Made by a program: the position numbers and the translations under genes | Notes under the pieces: model-generated | Told to the model about the DNA's origin: nothing | What the model saw: the letters and a program-made list of their open reading frames with translations, nothing else | Databases searched by the model: none | NCBI RefSeq assembly: GCF_036226365.1 | Contig: NZ_CP108462.1 | Location: 6,418,501 to 6,482,500 of the forward strand | Origin: Streptomyces sp. NBC_01262 | Lineage (GTDB): Bacteria > Actinomycetota > Actinomycetes > Streptomycetales > Streptomycetaceae | Direction of reading: 5' to 3' | Length of the DNA stretch: 64,000 bases | Shown: positions 50,985 to 62,630 of the stretch, one piece after another | How the letters are laid out: each line of letters opens with the position of its first letter | Position numbering within the stretch: the stretch's first letter is position 1

Positions 50985-53285
50985 ATGCCTGATGTCAACC
51001 GAGAGCATCCCGATGAGGCGCCCGCGGCAAGCGGGTGGACCCGTGTCGTCACGGCCCGGCCGCGGCTCAGTCTCCTGCTCGCACTGCTCTTCACCGCCCT
51101 CGCGGTGGTCGCCGGAAGCGGCGTCGCGGACCGGCTGGCCAGCGGCGGCTGGGAGGCCCCGGACTCGCAGTCGTCCTACGCCACCGCTGCCCTGCAGCGG
51201 TACTTCCCCGACTCGCAGCCCAACCTGATCCTGCTCGTCGACAGCCGCGGAGCCGGTGTGGACGACCCGGAGGTCGCCGCCGAGGCGCGCGCTCTGTCCC
51301 GCAGGCTGGACGCGGACAAGGCCGTCACCGGCGTCACCTCGTACTGGGACACGGCGGCCCCCGCGCTGCGGGCCGAGGACCGGGGCGAGGCGATGATCGC
51401 GGCGCGGATAGGCGGCAGCGACGATGCCGTAGCAAAGGCACTCGACCGCATCGCGCCCGAATTCCGGGGCCGGCAGGGGCCGGTTCAGGTGCGGGTGGGC
51501 GGCATGGCCGAGGTCCGGCACGAGATGCAGAGCACCATCAAGGAGGATCTGGCGCGCGCCGAGCTGATCGCTCTGCCGGTCACCCTCGTGCTGCTGGTAA
51601 TGGTCTTCGGCAGCGCGATCGCCGCCCTGCTGCCGCTGGGCGTCGGCATCGTGGCCATCCTGGGGACCAATGCCGTTCTGCGCGGGATCACGGAGTTCAC
51701 CGATGTGTCGATCTTCGCCCAGAATCTGACCACCGCCCTGGGCCTCGGACTGGCCATCGACTACGCCCTGTTCATTGTGCGGCGCTTCCGTGAGGAGCTG
51801 GCGGCGGGGGCCGAGCCGCTGCCCGCCGTGGTGGCCACGCTGCGCACGGCCGGGCGCACGGTGCTCTTCTCCGCGCTCACCGTCGCCGCCTCGCTCGCCG
51901 CGATGTTCCTCTTCCCGCAGTACTTCCTGCGCTCCTTCGCCTACGCGGGGATCGCGGTGGTCCTGCTGGCCGCCGCGGCCGCGCTGGTCATCCTGCCCGC
52001 CGCCCTGCTCCTGCTGGGTCACCGGGTCAACGCTCTCGACCTGCGGAAGGCTTTGCGGCCGCTGCGCCGGAATACGGTCGACGCGTCGGCCACGCGTGAG
52101 CCCGGCGCGGGCTACGCGCGACTGGCCCGGCTCGTGATGCGGCGGGCTCCGCTGTTCGCCCTCGCCACCATCGCGGCCCTGGTGCTGCTCGGACTGCCCT
52201 TCCTGCAAGTGCGGTTCGGCACGGCCGACGACCGGCAGCTGCCCGCGGCGGCCGAGGCCCACACCGTCCAGCAGCACATACGGGACGAGTTCCCCGGCAA
52301 TCCCGGCGGTGAGATCACCGTCCTCGCCGAGGGCGGTCCCGGCACCGCGCAGCTCGCCGACTACAGCGCCCGGCTCTCCTCGCTCCCCGGGGTCGTCGTG
52401 GTCGACGGCCCGGCCGGCCAGTACGCACAGGGCAGGCGGACGGCAGCACCCGGCCCGGCAGAGGCGGCCCGGGCGTCGGGCGGGGCGGCCTATCTGACGG
52501 TGCTGCCCAAGGGTGAGGCCGTGGATGCCTCCAGCCAGAAGCTGGTCGATGAGATACGGGCGGTGGACACGCCGTTCCGGGCCTCGGCCACCGGCACGGC
52601 CGCCGTCCTGGTGGATACCAAGGACGTGATCGGCGACCGGCTGCCGTGGGCGGCGGCCCTGATCGCCGCGGTCACCCTGCTGCTGGTGTTCCTGCTCACC
52701 GGCAGCGTGGTGATTCCCCTTCAGGCGGTCCTTCTCAACGCACTGAGTCTCACGGCGATGTTCGGAGCCGTGGTCTGGGTGTTCCAGGACGGTCACCTGT
52801 CGGGGCTGCTCGGCTTCACCGCCACCGGCAGCATCGAGACGACACTGCCCGTGCTGATGTTCTGCGTGGCCTTCGGCCTGTCGATGGACTACGGGGTCTT
52901 CCTGCTCTCCCGGATAAAGGAGGAGTACGACCGCACCGGCGATCACCAGGGCGCGGTGGTCTTCGGAGTGCGGCGCACCGGTGGGCTGATCACCGCCGCC
53001 GCCGTGATCCTCGCCGTCGTCATGGTGGCGATAGGCACCTCCCGGATCGCCAACACCAAGATGCTCGGCCTCGGCATAGCCCTGGCCGTCCTGATGGACG
53101 CGATGGTGGTGCGCACGCTGCTGGTGCCGGCGGTGATGCGGCTGACCGGCCGGGCCACCTGGTGGGCCCCGCGGCGCCTGCGTGCTCTGCACAACCGCTT
53201 CGGCCTCAGTGAGGGCGGTGGGCAGACGGCGGAAGTCCCGCGCCACGATGCGGAACGGGACCCCGAACCCGTGAATTCCGTCTGA
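50985..53285 (+). CDS. MMPL-family RND transporter
   Basis: 766 residues from ATG 50985 (GGGGGAGGGGAC upstream). Twelve hydrophobic segments in two halves, each with a long extracellular loop. Conserved parts: PVTLVLLVMVFGSAIAALLPLGVG, GLGLAIDYALFIVRRFREE and LMFCVAFGLSMDYGVFLLSRIKEEY; the D-Y of GLAIDYALF and SMDYGVF are the proton-relay Asp-Tyr pairs of MmpL transporters. They export lipids, siderophores or drugs. Neighbouring TetR should regulate it. Confidence 0.93.
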   Translation: MPDVNREHPDEAPAASGWTRVVTARPRLSLLLALLFTALAVVAGSGVADRLASGGWEAPDSQSSYATAALQRYFPDSQPNLILLVDSRGAGVDDPEVAAEARALSRRLDADKAVTGVTSYWDTAAPALRAEDRGEAMIAARIGGSDDAVAKALDRIAPEFRGRQGPVQVRVGGMAEVRHEMQSTIKEDLARAELIALPVTLVLLVMVFGSAIAALLPLGVGIVAILGTNAVLRGITEFTDVSIFAQNLTTALGLGLAIDYALFIVRRFREELAAGAEPLPAVVATLRTAGRTVLFSALTVAASLAAMFLFPQYFLRSFAYAGIAVVLLAAAAALVILPAALLLLGHRVNALDLRKALRPLRRNTVDASATREPGAGYARLARLVMRRAPLFALATIAALVLLGLPFLQVRFGTADDRQLPAAAEAHTVQQHIRDEFPGNPGGEITVLAEGGPGTAQLADYSARLSSLPGVVVVDGPAGQYAQGRRTAAPGPAEAARASGGAAYLTVLPKGEAVDASSQKLVDEIRAVDTPFRASATGTAAVLVDTKDVIGDRLPWAAALIAAVTLLLVFLLTGSVVIPLQAVLLNALSLTAMFGAVVWVFQDGHLSGLLGFTATGSIETTLPVLMFCVAFGLSMDYGVFLLSRIKEEYDRTGDHQGAVVFGVRRTGGLITAAAVILAVVMVAIGTSRIANTKMLGLGIALAVLMDAMVVRTLLVPAVMRLTGRATWWAPRRLRALHNRFGLSEGGGQTAEVPRHDAERDPEPVNSV

Positions 53286-53288
53286 TCG

Positions 53289-53492
53289 TCAGTCCGGATC
53301 CCGGCGGCCACGATTGCCCGGCCGCCGGGAACTCCACATCCGGATCGTGTCCGCGTACCAGAAGGGCTTGCCGCCCTCCACGACATCAGGAGACGGCAGA
53401 TGGCCGTGCTTGCGGTAGGAGCGCACGGTGTCGACCTGCACCCTGATGTGTGCGGCGATCTCGGCGTATGACCACAACGACCGATCGGTCAT
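53289..53492 (-). CDS. Small excisionase/MerR-like helix-turn-helix protein
   Basis: 67 residues from ATG 53492 with GGGAGG 8-9 bases upstream; an upstream ATG at 53582 would add 30 low-similarity residues. WSYAEIAAHIRVQVDTVRSYRKHGHLPSPD is a winged HTH_17-type motif, then GGKPFWYADTIRMWSSRRPG. Such proteins act as phage excisionases or small Streptomyces regulators (BldC has the same size and class but a different sequence). There is no integrase near, so a cellular regulator is more likely. Confidence 0.75.
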   Translation of the reverse strand: MTDRSLWSYAEIAAHIRVQVDTVRSYRKHGHLPSPDVVEGGKPFWYADTIRMWSSRRPGNRGRRDPD

Positions 53493-53700
53493 CTCGCGTA
53501 CCTCCCATGGATCGGCTGCCGGAGCGTCAGCTTCGCCGGGACAAACGACACGCTTTGATGGCTGAACGGGTCTGTTGGTCATCTGTTACTCGGAACCTGC
53601 GTAACAGTGACAAATGTAGCGATCCATTCATGCGGCAGGCCTGCGTCCGCCTGGAGAAAAACCGCAGGACCGCCCCTGCCCGCAGACGTAGGGTCGATCC

Positions 53701-55731
53701 GTGACTGCGACGAACCCCTTCTTCAGCCCGAGCACCCTTCCGTACGGACTGCCGCCCTTCGCGGAGATCCGCGAGGAGCACTATCTGCCGGCCTTCCGCC
53801 GGGGCATGACCGAACAACTGGCCGAGGTCGCGGCGGTCGCGGCGAGCGAGGATCCGCCGACGTACGAAAACACGATCGTCGCGCTGGAGCGCACGGGGGC
53901 GCTGCTGCGGCGGGTGTCGCACGTCTTCTTCAACCAGGCGTCATCGGACACCAATGCCACCGTGCAGGAGATCGAGGCCGAGGTCAGCACCGAGCTCGCC
54001 GCACACGATGACGCGATCCATCTCGACCCCGGGCTCTACGCCCGCGTCGAGGCGCTGTACGACACACGGCACGAACTCGGCCTGGACGCCGAGTCGCTGC
54101 GGCTGCTGGAGCGCTATCACACTCGCTTCGAGCGGGCCGGTGCCCGGCTCCCGGAGGCCGGCCGGCAACGGCTGCGCGAGCTGAACACGCGGATCGCCGC
54201 CGCATGCACCGCCTTCGAGCAGAATCTGTTCGCCGGTACGAAGGCCGCCGCGCTCGTCCTGGAAAGCGCCGACGAACTGGCCGGGCTCTCCCCGGGCGCC
54301 GTCGCCGCGGCCGCCGAGAACGGCCGCTCCCTCGGCCACGACGGCAAGTACGTGCTGAATCTGAAGAACTTCTCCAACCAGCAGGAGCTGGCATCGCTGG
54401 AGCGCCGGGAGGTACGCGAGCGGCTGCTCGCCGCCTCCCTCGGCCGTGGCCTCGGCGGCGCCAATGACAACCGTGGGCTCGTCGTGGAGCTGGCCCGGCT
54501 GCGCGCGGAGCGCGCCGCGCTGCTCGGCCACGACAGCCACGCGGCCTATGCCGTCGCCGACCAGACCGCCGTCACCACTCAGGCCGTCACCGAGATGCTG
54601 GCCCGGCTCGTGCCGCCCGCCGTCGCCAACGCCGAGCGCGAGGCCGCCGCCCTGGCCGCCGCGTCAGGGCAGGACGAGATCGCCGCCTGGGACTGGGCGT
54701 ACTGGTCGGAGAAGGTCCGCAAGGCCGAGTACGACATCGACTCCGCCGCCATGCGCCCGTACTTCGAGCTCGACCGGGTGCTGACCGACGGTGTCTTCCA
54801 CGCCGCCGGGCTGCTGTACGGGCTGAGCTTCACCGAGCGCACCGACCTGACCGGCTACCACCCCGACGTCCGGATCTTCGAGGTCTTCGAGGAGGACGGC
54901 AGCCCGATCGGCCTCTATCTCGGCGACTTCCACGCCCGCGCCTCCAAGCGCGGCGGCGCCTGGATGAACAACCTGGTGGACCAGTCCGCGCTGCTCGGCG
55001 AGCGCCCCGTCGTCGTCAACAACCTCAACATCGCCCGGCCCGGTCCCGGCGAGCCGACGCTGCTGACCTTCGACGAGGTCAACACCCTCTTCCACGAGTT
55101 CGGCCATGCCCTGCACGGCCTGTTCTCGGACGTCCACTACCCCTTCTTCTCCGGGACCTCCGTCCCGCGCGACTTCGTCGAATACCCCTCGCAGGTCAAC
55201 GAGATGTGGGCGATCTGGCCCGAGATCCTGGCCAACTACGCCCGCCACCACGAGACCGGCGAGCCGATGCCGCAGGAGCTCGTGGCCAAGATGGAGGCCG
55301 CCGAGCGCTTCGGCCAGGGCTTCCGCACGGTCGAATACCTGGCCGCGACCCTGTTGGACTGGGCCTGGCACACCATCCCGGCGGGCGCCGACCCCGGCGA
55401 CGCCGAGGCCTTCGAGGCCGCCGCGCTGAAGGACGCCGGGGTGGCGCTGCCCGCGATCCCGCCGCGCTACCGGTCCACGTACTTCGCGCACATCTTCGCC
55501 GGCGGTTACAGCGCGGGCTACTACTCCTACGTCTGGAGCGAGGTGCTGGACGCCGACACGGTGGAGTGGTTCAAGGAGAACGGCGGCCTGCGCCGGGACA
55601 ACGGCGACACCTTCCGCCGCGAACTGCTCTCCAAGGGCGGCAGCGTCGACTCCCTGACCGCCTTCGCGGCCTTCCGCGGGCGGGCACCGCGCATCGAGCC
55701 GCTACTGGAGCGCAGGGGACTCACGGGCTGA
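53701..55731 (+). CDS. M3-family metallopeptidase (peptidyl-dipeptidase Dcp-like)
   Basis: 676 residues. Zinc endopeptidase of the thimet/oligopeptidase A family, with HEFGH motif in TFDEVNTLFHEFGHALHGLFSD and downstream glutamate in FVEYPSQVNEMWAIWPE; the N-terminal NPFFSPSTLPYGLPPFAEI and the C-terminal FAHIFAGGYSAGYYSYVWSEVLDAD are family marks. No signal peptide, so cytoplasmic peptide degradation. Start GTG 53701. Confidence 0.93.
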   Translation: MTATNPFFSPSTLPYGLPPFAEIREEHYLPAFRRGMTEQLAEVAAVAASEDPPTYENTIVALERTGALLRRVSHVFFNQASSDTNATVQEIEAEVSTELAAHDDAIHLDPGLYARVEALYDTRHELGLDAESLRLLERYHTRFERAGARLPEAGRQRLRELNTRIAAACTAFEQNLFAGTKAAALVLESADELAGLSPGAVAAAAENGRSLGHDGKYVLNLKNFSNQQELASLERREVRERLLAASLGRGLGGANDNRGLVVELARLRAERAALLGHDSHAAYAVADQTAVTTQAVTEMLARLVPPAVANAEREAAALAAASGQDEIAAWDWAYWSEKVRKAEYDIDSAAMRPYFELDRVLTDGVFHAAGLLYGLSFTERTDLTGYHPDVRIFEVFEEDGSPIGLYLGDFHARASKRGGAWMNNLVDQSALLGERPVVVNNLNIARPGPGEPTLLTFDEVNTLFHEFGHALHGLFSDVHYPFFSGTSVPRDFVEYPSQVNEMWAIWPEILANYARHHETGEPMPQELVAKMEAAERFGQGFRTVEYLAATLLDWAWHTIPAGADPGDAEAFEAAALKDAGVALPAIPPRYRSTYFAHIFAGGYSAGYYSYVWSEVLDADTVEWFKENGGLRRDNGDTFRRELLSKGGSVDSLTAFAAFRGRAPRIEPLLERRGLTG

Positions 55732-55762
55732 GCACCGTCCGCGGCCGGCTACTACCTGCCGG

Positions 55763-57592
<1,830 letters not shown>

Positions 57593-57722
57593 CCGGGCAG
57601 TCTACGGTCGCGGGACCACCGGTCCCAAAGCGACCGGTGAGGGCCGTGCGCAGGCCTGGGCGGCGATACTGATCAGTATGGACACTCCTGCTGCGTGCCG
57701 GAGCCGATCCGGAGGTGAGGGC

Positions 57723-58811
57723 ATGGCGGGACCGCTGAGCGGACTGCGCGTGGTCGAGCTGGCAGGGCTGGGCCCGGCGCCGCACGCCGCGATGGTGCTG
57801 GCCGACCTCGGCGCGGATGTCGTACGGGTCGAACGCCCAGCGAGCCCTCGCACCAGGGACCAGATGCTGCGGGGCCGCCGCACGGTCGCCGCCGACCTCA
57901 AGGACGCCGCGGACCGGGACGGCGTCCTCGCGCTCGCCGACCACGCGGACGTACTCCTGGAGGGCTTCCGCCCCGGGGTCGCCGAGCGGCTGGGCGTCGG
58001 CCCGCAGGAATGCCTGGCCCGCAACCCGCGCCTGGTCTACGGCCGGATGACCGGCTGGGGCCAGGACGGCCCGCTCGCCCCACGCGCCGGTCACGACATC
58101 AACTACCTCTCCCTGACCGGCGCTCTGCACGCCATCGGCCGCCCGGGCGAGCCCCCGGTTCCGCCCCTGAACCTGGTCGGAGACTTCGGTGGCGGCTCGA
58201 TGTTCCTGGTCACCGGCGTGCTGGCGGCGCTCTGGGAGCGGTCGCGGTCCGGGCGCGGCCAGGTCGTGGACGCGGCGATGACCGACGGCATCAGCGTGCT
58301 CCTGCAGATGACCTGGAGCTTCCGCGGCATGGGCGTGTGGTCCGACGAGCGCGGCGCCAACCTCCTCGACGGCGGTGCCCCGTTCTACGACACGTACGAG
58401 TGCGCCGACGGCCGCTTCGTCGCCGTCGGCGCGATCGAGCCGCAGTTCTACGCCGCGCTCCTGGCAGGCCTCGGCCTCACCGACGCCGGCCTCCCCTCCC
58501 GGGACGACCGTGCAGCCTGGCCCGAGCTGCGCCGCCGCCTGGCCGCCGCCTTCGCCTCGCGCCCCCGCGACGCCTGGGCCGAGGTCTTCGCCGCCACCGA
58601 CGCCTGCGTCACCCCCGTGCTCCGCTTCGACGAGGTCGCCGCCCACCCCCACAACGCCCATCGCGCCACCATCACCGACCTCGACGGCGTCCCCCAGCCC
58701 GCCCCCGCCCCCCGCTTCTCCCGAACACCCCCCGGCACACCCGCCGCCCCGCCCACCGGGCCGCTCGCCCTGGAATCAGTACGGGCGCAGTGGGCCCGCC
58801 CGGCGGACTGA
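57723..58811 (+). CDS. CaiB/BaiF-family CoA transferase (alpha-methylacyl-CoA racemase-like)
   Basis: 362 residues from ATG 57723, with GGAGGTGAGG upstream. Type III CoA-transferase fold: LSGLRVVELAGLGPAPHAAMVLADLGADVVRVERP, then LKDAADRDGVLALADHADVLLEGFRPGVAERLGVG, and the catalytic Asp-type loop NLVGDFGGGSMFLVTGVLAALWER. PLAPRAGHDINYLSLTGAL fits alpha-methylacyl-CoA racemases more than formyl-CoA transferases. Divergent from recQ. Function at family level only. Confidence 0.88.
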   Translation: MAGPLSGLRVVELAGLGPAPHAAMVLADLGADVVRVERPASPRTRDQMLRGRRTVAADLKDAADRDGVLALADHADVLLEGFRPGVAERLGVGPQECLARNPRLVYGRMTGWGQDGPLAPRAGHDINYLSLTGALHAIGRPGEPPVPPLNLVGDFGGGSMFLVTGVLAALWERSRSGRGQVVDAAMTDGISVLLQMTWSFRGMGVWSDERGANLLDGGAPFYDTYECADGRFVAVGAIEPQFYAALLAGLGLTDAGLPSRDDRAAWPELRRRLAAAFASRPRDAWAEVFAATDACVTPVLRFDEVAAHPHNAHRATITDLDGVPQPAPAPRFSRTPPGTPAAPPTGPLALESVRAQWARPAD

Positions 58812-58878
58812 GCGCCTTCGGCGGACGTTTACGCTCGCGCAACGCGGCCCTGATTAGAGTGCACCTGACATAGAAAAA

Positions 58879-58897
58879 GCCCTCCATGAAGGAGGGC
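58879..58897 (-). terminator. Terminator of tRNA-Arg
   Basis: 7-bp stem GCCCTCC/GGAGGGC with 5-nt loop; on the minus strand it is followed by TTTTTC, so it should end the tRNA-Arg transcript. Confidence 0.75.
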
Positions 58898-58915
58898 CGG
58901 ATTCAACGGGCGGAG

Positions 58916-58988
58916 TGCCCCGGGCAGGACTCGAACCTGCGGCCAAGTGCTTAGAAGGCACCTGCTCTATCCACTGAGCTACCGGGGC
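58916..58988 (-). tRNA. tRNA-Arg (anticodon TCT)
   Basis: Cloverleaf on the minus strand: acceptor GCCCCGG/CCGGGGC, D arm GCTC-AGTGGATA-GAGC, anticodon arm with loop CTTCTAA (anticodon TCT), T arm with GGTTCGAGTCC; discriminator A at 58916. TCT reads AGA/AGG arginine codons, rare in Streptomyces. No CCA encoded. Confidence 0.95.
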
Positions 58989-59270
58989 TGGACCGTGGCC
59001 GCCCGCGGCCGTGACCTTGCCGGGGACAAGGATAGGGCGCGTCGGGGATGCGGCCGGTTGCTTCCCCTGGTCAACACGATGTGTAGGTTCGGTGAAGCGG
59101 TCTGATAATCGCAGGCAGGTGCCGATGGCGCACCGGTTTTGGCGCCCCAGACGGCGGCTGTTGTGCACTCGTTATGCCGGTGCCTCATCCGGCCCTTCTG
59201 TCCCCTTTACTGCATCCATGCGGGCTGAAAGGCGTGAAGTGGACGGAATAGGCTTCAAAAGCCCACCAAA

Positions 59271-60896
59271 ATGGGGCATTCTACCCTTGTGGCGATCTTG
59301 GACGTACGGCCCGAGCTGCTAGACGCGCTGTCCGCGCTGCGCGACCGTGTCGAGGCCGCGTGCTTCCCCTTCCCGCTCCCGGGAGCAGCTCGCGCCTGGC
59401 GGACAAGACAGGAGATGCTCGCGCAGCTCGACGACTATCTGGTGCCCCGGTTGCGGGCCCCCGAGGCACCGTTGCTGGCGGTGGTCGGGGGATCCACCGG
59501 GGCCGGCAAGTCGACGCTGGTGAATTCGCTGATCGGACGGCGGGTCACCGAGGCGGGCGTGCTGCGGCCGACGACACGGACGCCGGTGCTGGTCTGTCAT
59601 CCGCAGGACCGGGCGTGGTTCGCGGACCCGCGGATCCTGCCGGGGCTCGCGCGCGCCTGGGCGCCGCGCCCCAGGTGTGAGGAGGACGCCGGCGAGACGG
59701 AGGACGAGGGGGAGCGGGACGAGGGGCGGCTGTGGCTGCGGCTGGAGACTGACGAGACACTGCCGCGCGGGCTGGGGCTGCTCGACGCCCCCGACATCGA
59801 CTCGCTTGTCACCCGCAATCGTGAACTCGCCGCGGAGCTGATCTGCGCCGCCGACATCTGGATCCTGGTCACCACCGCCTCGCGCTACGCCGACGCCCTG
59901 CCCTGGCATCTGCTGCGCACCGCGAAGGAGTACGACGTCACGCTGGCGACCGTCCTGGACCGGGTGCCGCACCAGATCGCCGACGACGTCTCCCGGCACT
60001 ACGCGGCGCTGCTCGCCAAGGCCGGACTCGGCGACGTACCGCGCTTCACCGTGCCCGAACTCCCCGAGTCGGCGGGCAGCGGCGGGCTGTTGCCGCACAC
60101 CGCGGTCGCCGCGCTCGGCGGCTGGCTGGCGCACTGCGCGCAGGACCCGGCGGCGCGTCACCAGGCGGCCAGGCGCACGGCGGCGGGGGTGCTGGAGTCA
60201 CTGCGCACGCGCATGCCGGAATTGGCCGGGGCATCGGCCGCGCAGCACGCGGCCGCGCAGCGCCTGGCGCGGTGCGTGGACGAGGCGTACGACGAGGCGG
60301 GCTCGCGGATCCGGGCCGCCGTCGGCGAGGGCGCGACGCTGGCCGGGGAGGCGCTGGCGTGCTGGCGCGGTTATCCCGACTGCGGGCCGGAGGCGCTGCA
60401 GTCGGCGTTGGCAGAGGGGCTGGCGGCGCTGCTGCGTACGGAGATCGCGGCGGCGGACGAGCGGACGCTGCGGGGCTGGCGCCGTGACCGGGCCGGCATC
60501 GCGCTGCCGGAGGCGGGGGAGGTGTCCGGGACGGCGGTGGGCGAAGCGGTGCGCCAGTGGCGACGGGGGCTCACCAGGCTTTCGTACGACCTGTGTCCGG
60601 GCGCGGAGACCGTGGACCCGCAGGACGCGGCCGCGCTGCTGGCCACCGCGGTGCTCGGCGGCCGCCGGGGCTGCGCGGCGGGCGAGCGGCTGGCGGAAGT
60701 CCTCGGTGCGCAAACCGCGTTGCGGATCCGCGACCGGGCCAGGGACGGGCTCGACGCGACGGTTGAGGGCCTGCTGCGCGGCGAGCGCGAGCGGCGGCTC
60801 GGCCCGGTGGACGCCCTCGATGTGACGGCACGGCAGCAGGCGGAGCTGATCGCCACGTTGTCGGTACTGCAGAAACTGCACAAGGAGCGCGCATGA
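59271..60896 (+). CDS. Dynamin-like GTPase, first of a pair
   Basis: 541 residues from ATG 59271; GTG 59289 (giving MAILDVRPELLDALSALRD) is the alternative and may match relatives better. A P-loop AVVGGSTGAGKSTLVNSLIG, switch-like PTTRTPVLV, then DAPDIDSLVTRN (G3-like D-x-P) and a long helical remainder with coiled-coil-type Ala/Arg runs. No membrane helix. The acidic loop ETEDEGERDEGR is notable. The gene overlaps the next by 4 bp (ATGA), so the two GTPases are coupled. In Streptomyces, paired dynamin-like proteins act at sporulation septa; whether this pair is DynA/DynB cannot be settled here. Confidence 0.8.
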   Translation: MGHSTLVAILDVRPELLDALSALRDRVEAACFPFPLPGAARAWRTRQEMLAQLDDYLVPRLRAPEAPLLAVVGGSTGAGKSTLVNSLIGRRVTEAGVLRPTTRTPVLVCHPQDRAWFADPRILPGLARAWAPRPRCEEDAGETEDEGERDEGRLWLRLETDETLPRGLGLLDAPDIDSLVTRNRELAAELICAADIWILVTTASRYADALPWHLLRTAKEYDVTLATVLDRVPHQIADDVSRHYAALLAKAGLGDVPRFTVPELPESAGSGGLLPHTAVAALGGWLAHCAQDPAARHQAARRTAAGVLESLRTRMPELAGASAAQHAAAQRLARCVDEAYDEAGSRIRAAVGEGATLAGEALACWRGYPDCGPEALQSALAEGLAALLRTEIAAADERTLRGWRRDRAGIALPEAGEVSGTAVGEAVRQWRRGLTRLSYDLCPGAETVDPQDAAALLATAVLGGRRGCAAGERLAEVLGAQTALRIRDRARDGLDATVEGLLRGERERRLGPVDALDVTARQQAELIATLSVLQKLHKERA

Positions 60897-62527
60897 CCAC
60901 GACGGACGGTGCGCTCGGGGCGCGCCTGGACGCCCTCGGTGAACTGGTCGGGCTGTCCCGCACCAGGGTCAGCGCGGACGCGCTCGCCGAGACCGGCGAG
61001 CTGCTTGACCGCATCGCGCAGCGCCGCAGACTTTCGCCCGAGCACACGGTGGTGGCGCTGGCCGGGGCGACCGGGAGCGGCAAATCCACCCTGTTCAACA
61101 CCCTCGCGGGGCTTGAGCTGTCGGAAACCGGCGTGCGCAGGCCGACCACTTCGGCGCCGGTCGCCTGCGCATGGGATCCGGAGGGCGCGGCGGGGCTGCT
61201 CGACCGGCTCGGTGTCGCCCCCAAGGACCGCTACGCGCGGCGCAGCGCGCTGGACGACGCCGGTGGCGAGATCGGCAGCCGGTCCGACGGACTGGTGCTG
61301 ATCGATCTGCCGGACCACGACTCGGCGGCGGCCGGGCACCGTGAACAGGTCGACCGGCTGCTGAAGCTGGTGGATGTGGTGGTCTGGGTGCTCGACCCGG
61401 AGAAGTACGCGGACGCCGCGCTGCACGAGCGCTATCTGCGGCCGTTGGCCGGCTACGCCGATGTCACGCTGATCGTCCTCAACCAGGTGGACCGGCTGCC
61501 CGGCGACGCGGCCGACCAGGTCCTCGACGACCTGCGGCGGCTGCTCGACGAGGACGGACTGGCCGTCGGCGAGCACGGCGAGGCGGGGGCGACCGTGCTG
61601 GCGGTCTCCGCGCTGACCGGGGACGGGGTGGCGGATCTGCGGGCCGCGATCGCGCAGGTCGTCGCCGAGCGCGATGCCGCGAGCCGGCGGCTGGCGGCGG
61701 ACGTGGACCGCACGGCGGCGCGGCTGCGGTCGGTGTACGTGGCCCGGGATGCCGCGGTGGGCGGCGGTTGCGGGCTCACGGACCTGGCGCGGGAGGAGTT
61801 CGCCGGGCGGCTGGCGGCCTCTGTGGGCGCGGTGGCGGCGGGTCAGGCGGCCGAGCGGGAGTGGGCGTGGGCGGCGGCCGAGGCCTGCGGCACGCTCTGG
61901 CAGCGGCTGGCGAGTCGCCGCCAGCGGGCCGTGGCCCCGGTCCGGGCGGGGGCGCTGACGGGAACGGGCCCGGTCGCCTCCCGGCCGGTGGTGGACGAGG
62001 CGGTACGGGTCGTGGCCGCCGAGGCGGCAGCGGGTCTGCCCGCGCCCTGGGCGCAGGCGGTACGCGACGCGGCCCGCCGCGGCGGTGAAAAGCTGCCCGA
62101 CGCGCTGGACGCGGCGGCCGGGCGGGCCGAGCCGGGCCCGCATGCCGGGCCGCGCTGGTGGTCGGCGGTCGGCACCGCGCAGTGGCTGCTCGCGCTGCTG
62201 GCGTCGGCGGGCCTGGTGTGTGCGGGCGCGGTCCTGTCGGGCGCCCTCGCCCTCTCGTGGTGGCTGCCGCTGGCCCTGCTGGTCACCGGCGCCCTCGGCG
62301 GCCCGCTGCTGGCCAGGGCCGGCCGGATCGCCGCCCGCGGCCCCGCTCGGCGCCACGGGCAGGCGGCGGAACGACGGCTCCGGGACGCGGCGGCGGACTG
62401 CGGCCGGGCGCGGGTGCTGGAGCCGGTCGCGGCGGAGCTGCTGCGCTACCGCGAGGTGCGCGAACAGTACGGGGTCGTGGCCGGCAGCCGCCTGCGGGTG
62501 ACGGAGTTGTCCGCAACCGGTCAGTAA
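60893..62527 (+). CDS. Dynamin/YfjP-like GTPase with C-terminal membrane helices
   Basis: 544 residues, ATG overlapping the previous stop. P-loop ALAGATGSGKSTLFNTLAG, RPTTSAPVACAWD, DLPDHDSAAAGHREQV (G3 D-x-P-D) and VILNQVDRLPGDA (N-x-x-D, G4). A helical middle leads to two adjacent membrane segments (WLLALLASAGLVCAGAVLSGAL; SWWLPLALLVTGALGGPLL), then a basic helix. The membrane hairpin would anchor the coupled pair to the membrane, as in bacterial dynamins acting in fission or septation. Followed by ssb 103 bp on. Confidence 0.82.
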   Translation: MTTTDGALGARLDALGELVGLSRTRVSADALAETGELLDRIAQRRRLSPEHTVVALAGATGSGKSTLFNTLAGLELSETGVRRPTTSAPVACAWDPEGAAGLLDRLGVAPKDRYARRSALDDAGGEIGSRSDGLVLIDLPDHDSAAAGHREQVDRLLKLVDVVVWVLDPEKYADAALHERYLRPLAGYADVTLIVLNQVDRLPGDAADQVLDDLRRLLDEDGLAVGEHGEAGATVLAVSALTGDGVADLRAAIAQVVAERDAASRRLAADVDRTAARLRSVYVARDAAVGGGCGLTDLAREEFAGRLAASVGAVAAGQAAEREWAWAAAEACGTLWQRLASRRQRAVAPVRAGALTGTGPVASRPVVDEAVRVVAAEAAAGLPAPWAQAVRDAARRGGEKLPDALDAAAGRAEPGPHAGPRWWSAVGTAQWLLALLASAGLVCAGAVLSGALALSWWLPLALLVTGALGGPLLARAGRIAARGPARRHGQAAERRLRDAAADCGRARVLEPVAAELLRYREVREQYGVVAGSRLRVTELSATGQ

Positions 62528-62534
62528 TCCCGGG

Positions 62535-62543
62535 TTATCCACA
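62535..62543. promoter_or_regulatory. DnaA-box-like site before ssbB
   Basis: TTATCCACA, followed by GG; identical to the site at 44321. It lies 88 bp upstream of the SsbB start. Confidence 0.5.
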
Positions 62544-62630
62544 GGTTGAAGATGGTTTCTCCAAAGCCGCCCGGGCGGGTGCACGATTGTTCTCGTAAGC
62601 GATCGGCACCCGAATGGGGGAGGACCCGGA

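Noticed and set aside
58916..59270. tRNA-Arg as an integration site for an element
   Set aside because: No integrase, no repeat of the tRNA 3' end, and no shift in composition around it.
59011..59322. 103-residue frame upstream of the dynamin-like gene
   Set aside because: No family features, no ribosome site, overlaps the start of the GTPase gene in another frame.
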